Assembly: GCA_029287515.1 (NCBI GenBank)
Contig: JARFQZ010000175.1
Span: forward strand, 1-6,367
Origin: Lysobacterales bacterium
Lineage (GTDB): Bacteria; Pseudomonadota; Gammaproteobacteria; Xanthomonadales; SZUA-36
Direction: 5' to 3'
DNA: 6,367 nt
In this document: positions 4,570 to 6,367 of the stretch, piece by piece
How the letters are laid out: every line of letters begins with the position of its first letter
Position numbering within the stretch: position 1 is the stretch's first letter
Notes under the pieces: generated by a model
What the model was told of the DNA's origin: nothing
Databases searched by the model: none
Seen by the model: only the letters and a program-made list of their open reading frames with translations
Position numbers and translations under genes: made by a program

Positions 4570-6367
4570 TCAGAACAGCGTATTAATCCAGATCCCGAAG
4601 TTACGTCCCGGCGCATCGATTCCGGAACCATGTTCACGGTAATTTTTATCTCCCAGGTTCTGTAACCTCAGCCCCAGTTCGGTGTTTTCCGTTGCTTGCC
4701 AACTGGCCAGGAAATTGACGGTTCCCCAGCCTGCGGTGCCGTCAGGATTAATCCGCGGGTCGCCTTCATCGCGCGGACTCAGCCGGTCCTGCCTGCCGGC
4801 GAAATCCAGGAAAGGCTCAAAACGCCAACGTTCACCATGCATGTAAACCATGCCCAGCCGGCCGCTCAGCGGGGGTATGCGGTCTGCGGGCACGGTTTCG
4901 CCGCCATCGTTTTCCTCTCCATGCGTGTAGTTGACCACCGCATACCATTCCAGGTTATCGCCAGCCAGGAAACGCAAGCCGGTCTCCAATCCCCACAGCT
5001 CGACGGAATTCAGGTTGTCACTTTGCACGATCAGCCTTCCTTCAGGCGTGGTCTCTCCGGTGAATCGCGAGCTGATCTTGTCCTGGTAATCCGAATACCA
5101 GGCGAATGCTTCGGCCTGCCAGCGACCGGTCGACGCCTTGACGCCAATGTCATAACTCCAGACGTACTCGGGTTTCAGGCTGGGGTTCGGCACGTTGAAC
5201 CGGTTGCCGGGCCGCGAACCGAGGGTGCCCAGGTCAAATATGTTCGGTGGCCGGAACCCCCGGCCAATGTTTCCCACCAGGGCGACGCCGGGGCGAAGCT
5301 CATAATTGAGGTGAATGTCACCCGTGAAGTCGGAAGGTGTCAGCTTCACCTGTTCTACCTCGGGCGATGCCGGCAACTTTATTTCAAACCAGCTGTAGCG
5401 CAAGCCGGCATCAAGCGTAAACCGGTCCCATTGCCAGCGGTTGGAAGCGTATACCGCGGCGCTGTCCATGGTGGAATCATCCGGAAAACGGCCCCGCACG
5501 GGGACCGGGCTGGCGTCGGGGGAGTCTGACCTGAAACGGCTGCTGGAAACTTCATCCCGGTAGAGCTCCAAACCCCAGACCAGTTGGGTTTCGGGACCGC
5601 TTCCTCCGCCCCAGGGCGAATTGAATTGCAGGGTCAGCCCGTCCAGCTCGCTTTCATTGAACTCGCGCGTTACTTCCGGATCGTTCCAGTCCTGGGTCAG
5701 CCGGTCATCGGTGATGACCTGCCTGCCCAGGTGGGCTTCGAAATTGCTGAAAAGGCGGGACGTGCTTTCCAGCCGGTAACGGGCGTGCAGAAAGCTCCGC
5801 CGGTTCGGCTTGAACTCGTATTGCTCGGAGCTGGGATGATCCTGCCCGTAACCCGGGACCAGTTCATCGATCCGGGGGGTAGAGGGTTGCTCCAGGTATT
5901 GTGCCGAGAGCATGAGCTCGGAGCGGTCATTCAGGTCGTAGCGCCATTTCAGATCGGCGGCCTTGACCTTGTATGCCGTGGGTTCAATGGTTTCGCCGCC
6001 ACCCACCTCACGGTCACCGTGGTGCTGGTAACTGATGCCACCGGATAAAACATTGCCCGACTTGCCGGCGGACCCTTCCAGTCGTCCTGTCAGGCTGGAG
6101 TCGACGCTGTTCCAGGTGCCGTAAAATCGGCCTCTCGCCTGCCAGTCCGGGCCGGAAAATTCGGGTTCGGAAGTCAGTACCTGGAGCACGCCCCCCATCG
6201 CATCCGCACCGTACAGAGAAGGGGCCGCGCCGCGGATGATTTCAGTGCGCTCGGTGGCATAGGCGTCCACCAGCCCAAAATACTGGTTGGGTGCGTTGCG
6301 GAAGAACGCGTTATTCAGGCGCATGCCATCAACCAGGTGAAGAACCTGGGATCCCTTGAGCCCGCGT
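4570..6367 (-). CDS. TonB-dependent outer-membrane receptor, 5' partial
   Basis: This is a 22-strand beta-barrel receptor that takes up scarce ligands such as iron chelates, heme or cobalamin, using TonB-ExbBD energy. The frame is open to the right edge; the 14 codons before the Met at 6324 (RGLKGSQVLHLVDG) are typical plug-domain sequence, so the true start lies outside. Visible parts, numbered from that Met: end of the plug (1-54) with RLNNAFFRNAPNQYF and ERTEIIRGAAPSLYGADAMGG; then the barrel. FRPP (357-360, bases 5245-5256) and NPSL (380-383, bases 5176-5187) resemble the FRAP and NPNL boxes of heme receptors, but no His lies between them. The C-terminal NLGDKNYREHGSGIDAPGRN and final Phe fit outer-membrane assembly by BAM. 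Signal peptide and TonB box are off-window, as are perhaps 90-150 residues. The ligand is unknown. The gene converges on tadA. Confidence 0.93.
   Translation of the reverse strand, partial: RGLKGSQVLHLVDGMRLNNAFFRNAPNQYFGLVDAYATERTEIIRGAAPSLYGADAMGGVLQVLTSEPEFSGPDWQARGRFYGTWNSVDSSLTGRLEGSAGKSGNVLSGGISYQHHGDREVGGGETIEPTAYKVKAADLKWRYDLNDRSELMLSAQYLEQPSTPRIDELVPGYGQDHPSSEQYEFKPNRRSFLHARYRLESTSRLFSNFEAHLGRQVITDDRLTQDWNDPEVTREFNESELDGLTLQFNSPWGGGSGPETQLVWGLELYRDEVSSSRFRSDSPDASPVPVRGRFPDDSTMDSAAVYASNRWQWDRFTLDAGLRYSWFEIKLPASPEVEQVKLTPSDFTGDIHLNYELRPGVALVGNIGRGFRPPNIFDLGTLGSRPGNRFNVPNPSLKPEYVWSYDIGVKASTGRWQAEAFAWYSDYQDKISSRFTGETTPEGRLIVQSDNLNSVELWGLETGLRFLAGDNLEWYAVVNYTHGEENDGGETVPADRIPPLSGRLGMVYMHGERWRFEPFLDFAGRQDRLSPRDEGDPRINPDGTAGWGTVNFLASWQATENTELGLRLQNLGDKNYREHGSGIDAPGRNFGIWINTLF

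Noticed and set aside
4696..6048. Two long + strand open frames (277 and 154 codons) opposite the TonB-dependent receptor
   Set aside because: The receptor frame on the - strand is continuous and carries family motifs throughout. The opposite frames have no motifs and follow its codon structure.
1..6367. Mobile elements, CRISPR arrays, tRNA or rRNA genes, phage or defence genes
   Set aside because: Reading both strands shows no terminal inverted repeats, spaced direct repeats, transposase motifs or tRNA-like cloverleaves. Nearly all bases are accounted for by the five genes.

Overview
The window is ordinary chromosomal DNA of a bacterium, most likely a gammaproteobacterium. I base this on the close agreement of GuaB, GuaA and TadA with gammaproteobacterial versions that I know. 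Examples are a 525-residue GuaA whose catalytic residues fall at the Escherichia coli numbers Cys86, His181 and Glu183, and the guaB-guaA-tadA gene order. The TonB-dependent receptor confirms a Gram-negative envelope. No mobile element, tRNA, rRNA or CRISPR array is visible. The species cannot be named from the sequence.

Layout. Bases 2-892 (+) hold the C-terminal part of a YtcJ-like amidohydrolase that enters from the left edge. A 105-base gap (893-997) holds a candidate sigma-70 promoter with a perfect TATAAT, a 12-bp perfect palindrome on the expected transcription start, and a GC-rich hairpin followed by four T. Then come three genes on the + strand: guaB (998-2455, IMP dehydrogenase), guaA (2474-4051, GMP synthase) and tadA (4057-4557, tRNA adenosine deaminase). 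The gaps between them are 18 and 5 bases, so they look like one operon. A TonB-dependent outer-membrane receptor on the - strand (4570-6367) converges on tadA with 12 bases between the stop codons; its N-terminus runs off the right edge.

How the genes work together. GuaB oxidises IMP to XMP and GuaA aminates XMP to GMP, so the first two genes form the complete guanine branch of purine synthesis. TadA makes inosine-34 in the tRNA-Arg(ACG) anticodon; its link to the gua genes is genomic rather than metabolic. The amidohydrolase and the receptor have no evident functional tie to this operon, and their substrates cannot be read from the sequence.

I found no evidence of a new multi-gene system. 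The points worth a second look are small: the promoter, palindrome and hairpin arrangement in the guaB leader; a sharply AT-rich, rare-codon stretch at the 3' end of guaA just before tadA; a Gln-to-His change beside the catalytic cysteine of GuaA; a Gln in the IMP dehydrogenase active-site loop; and a probable TTG start for tadA.
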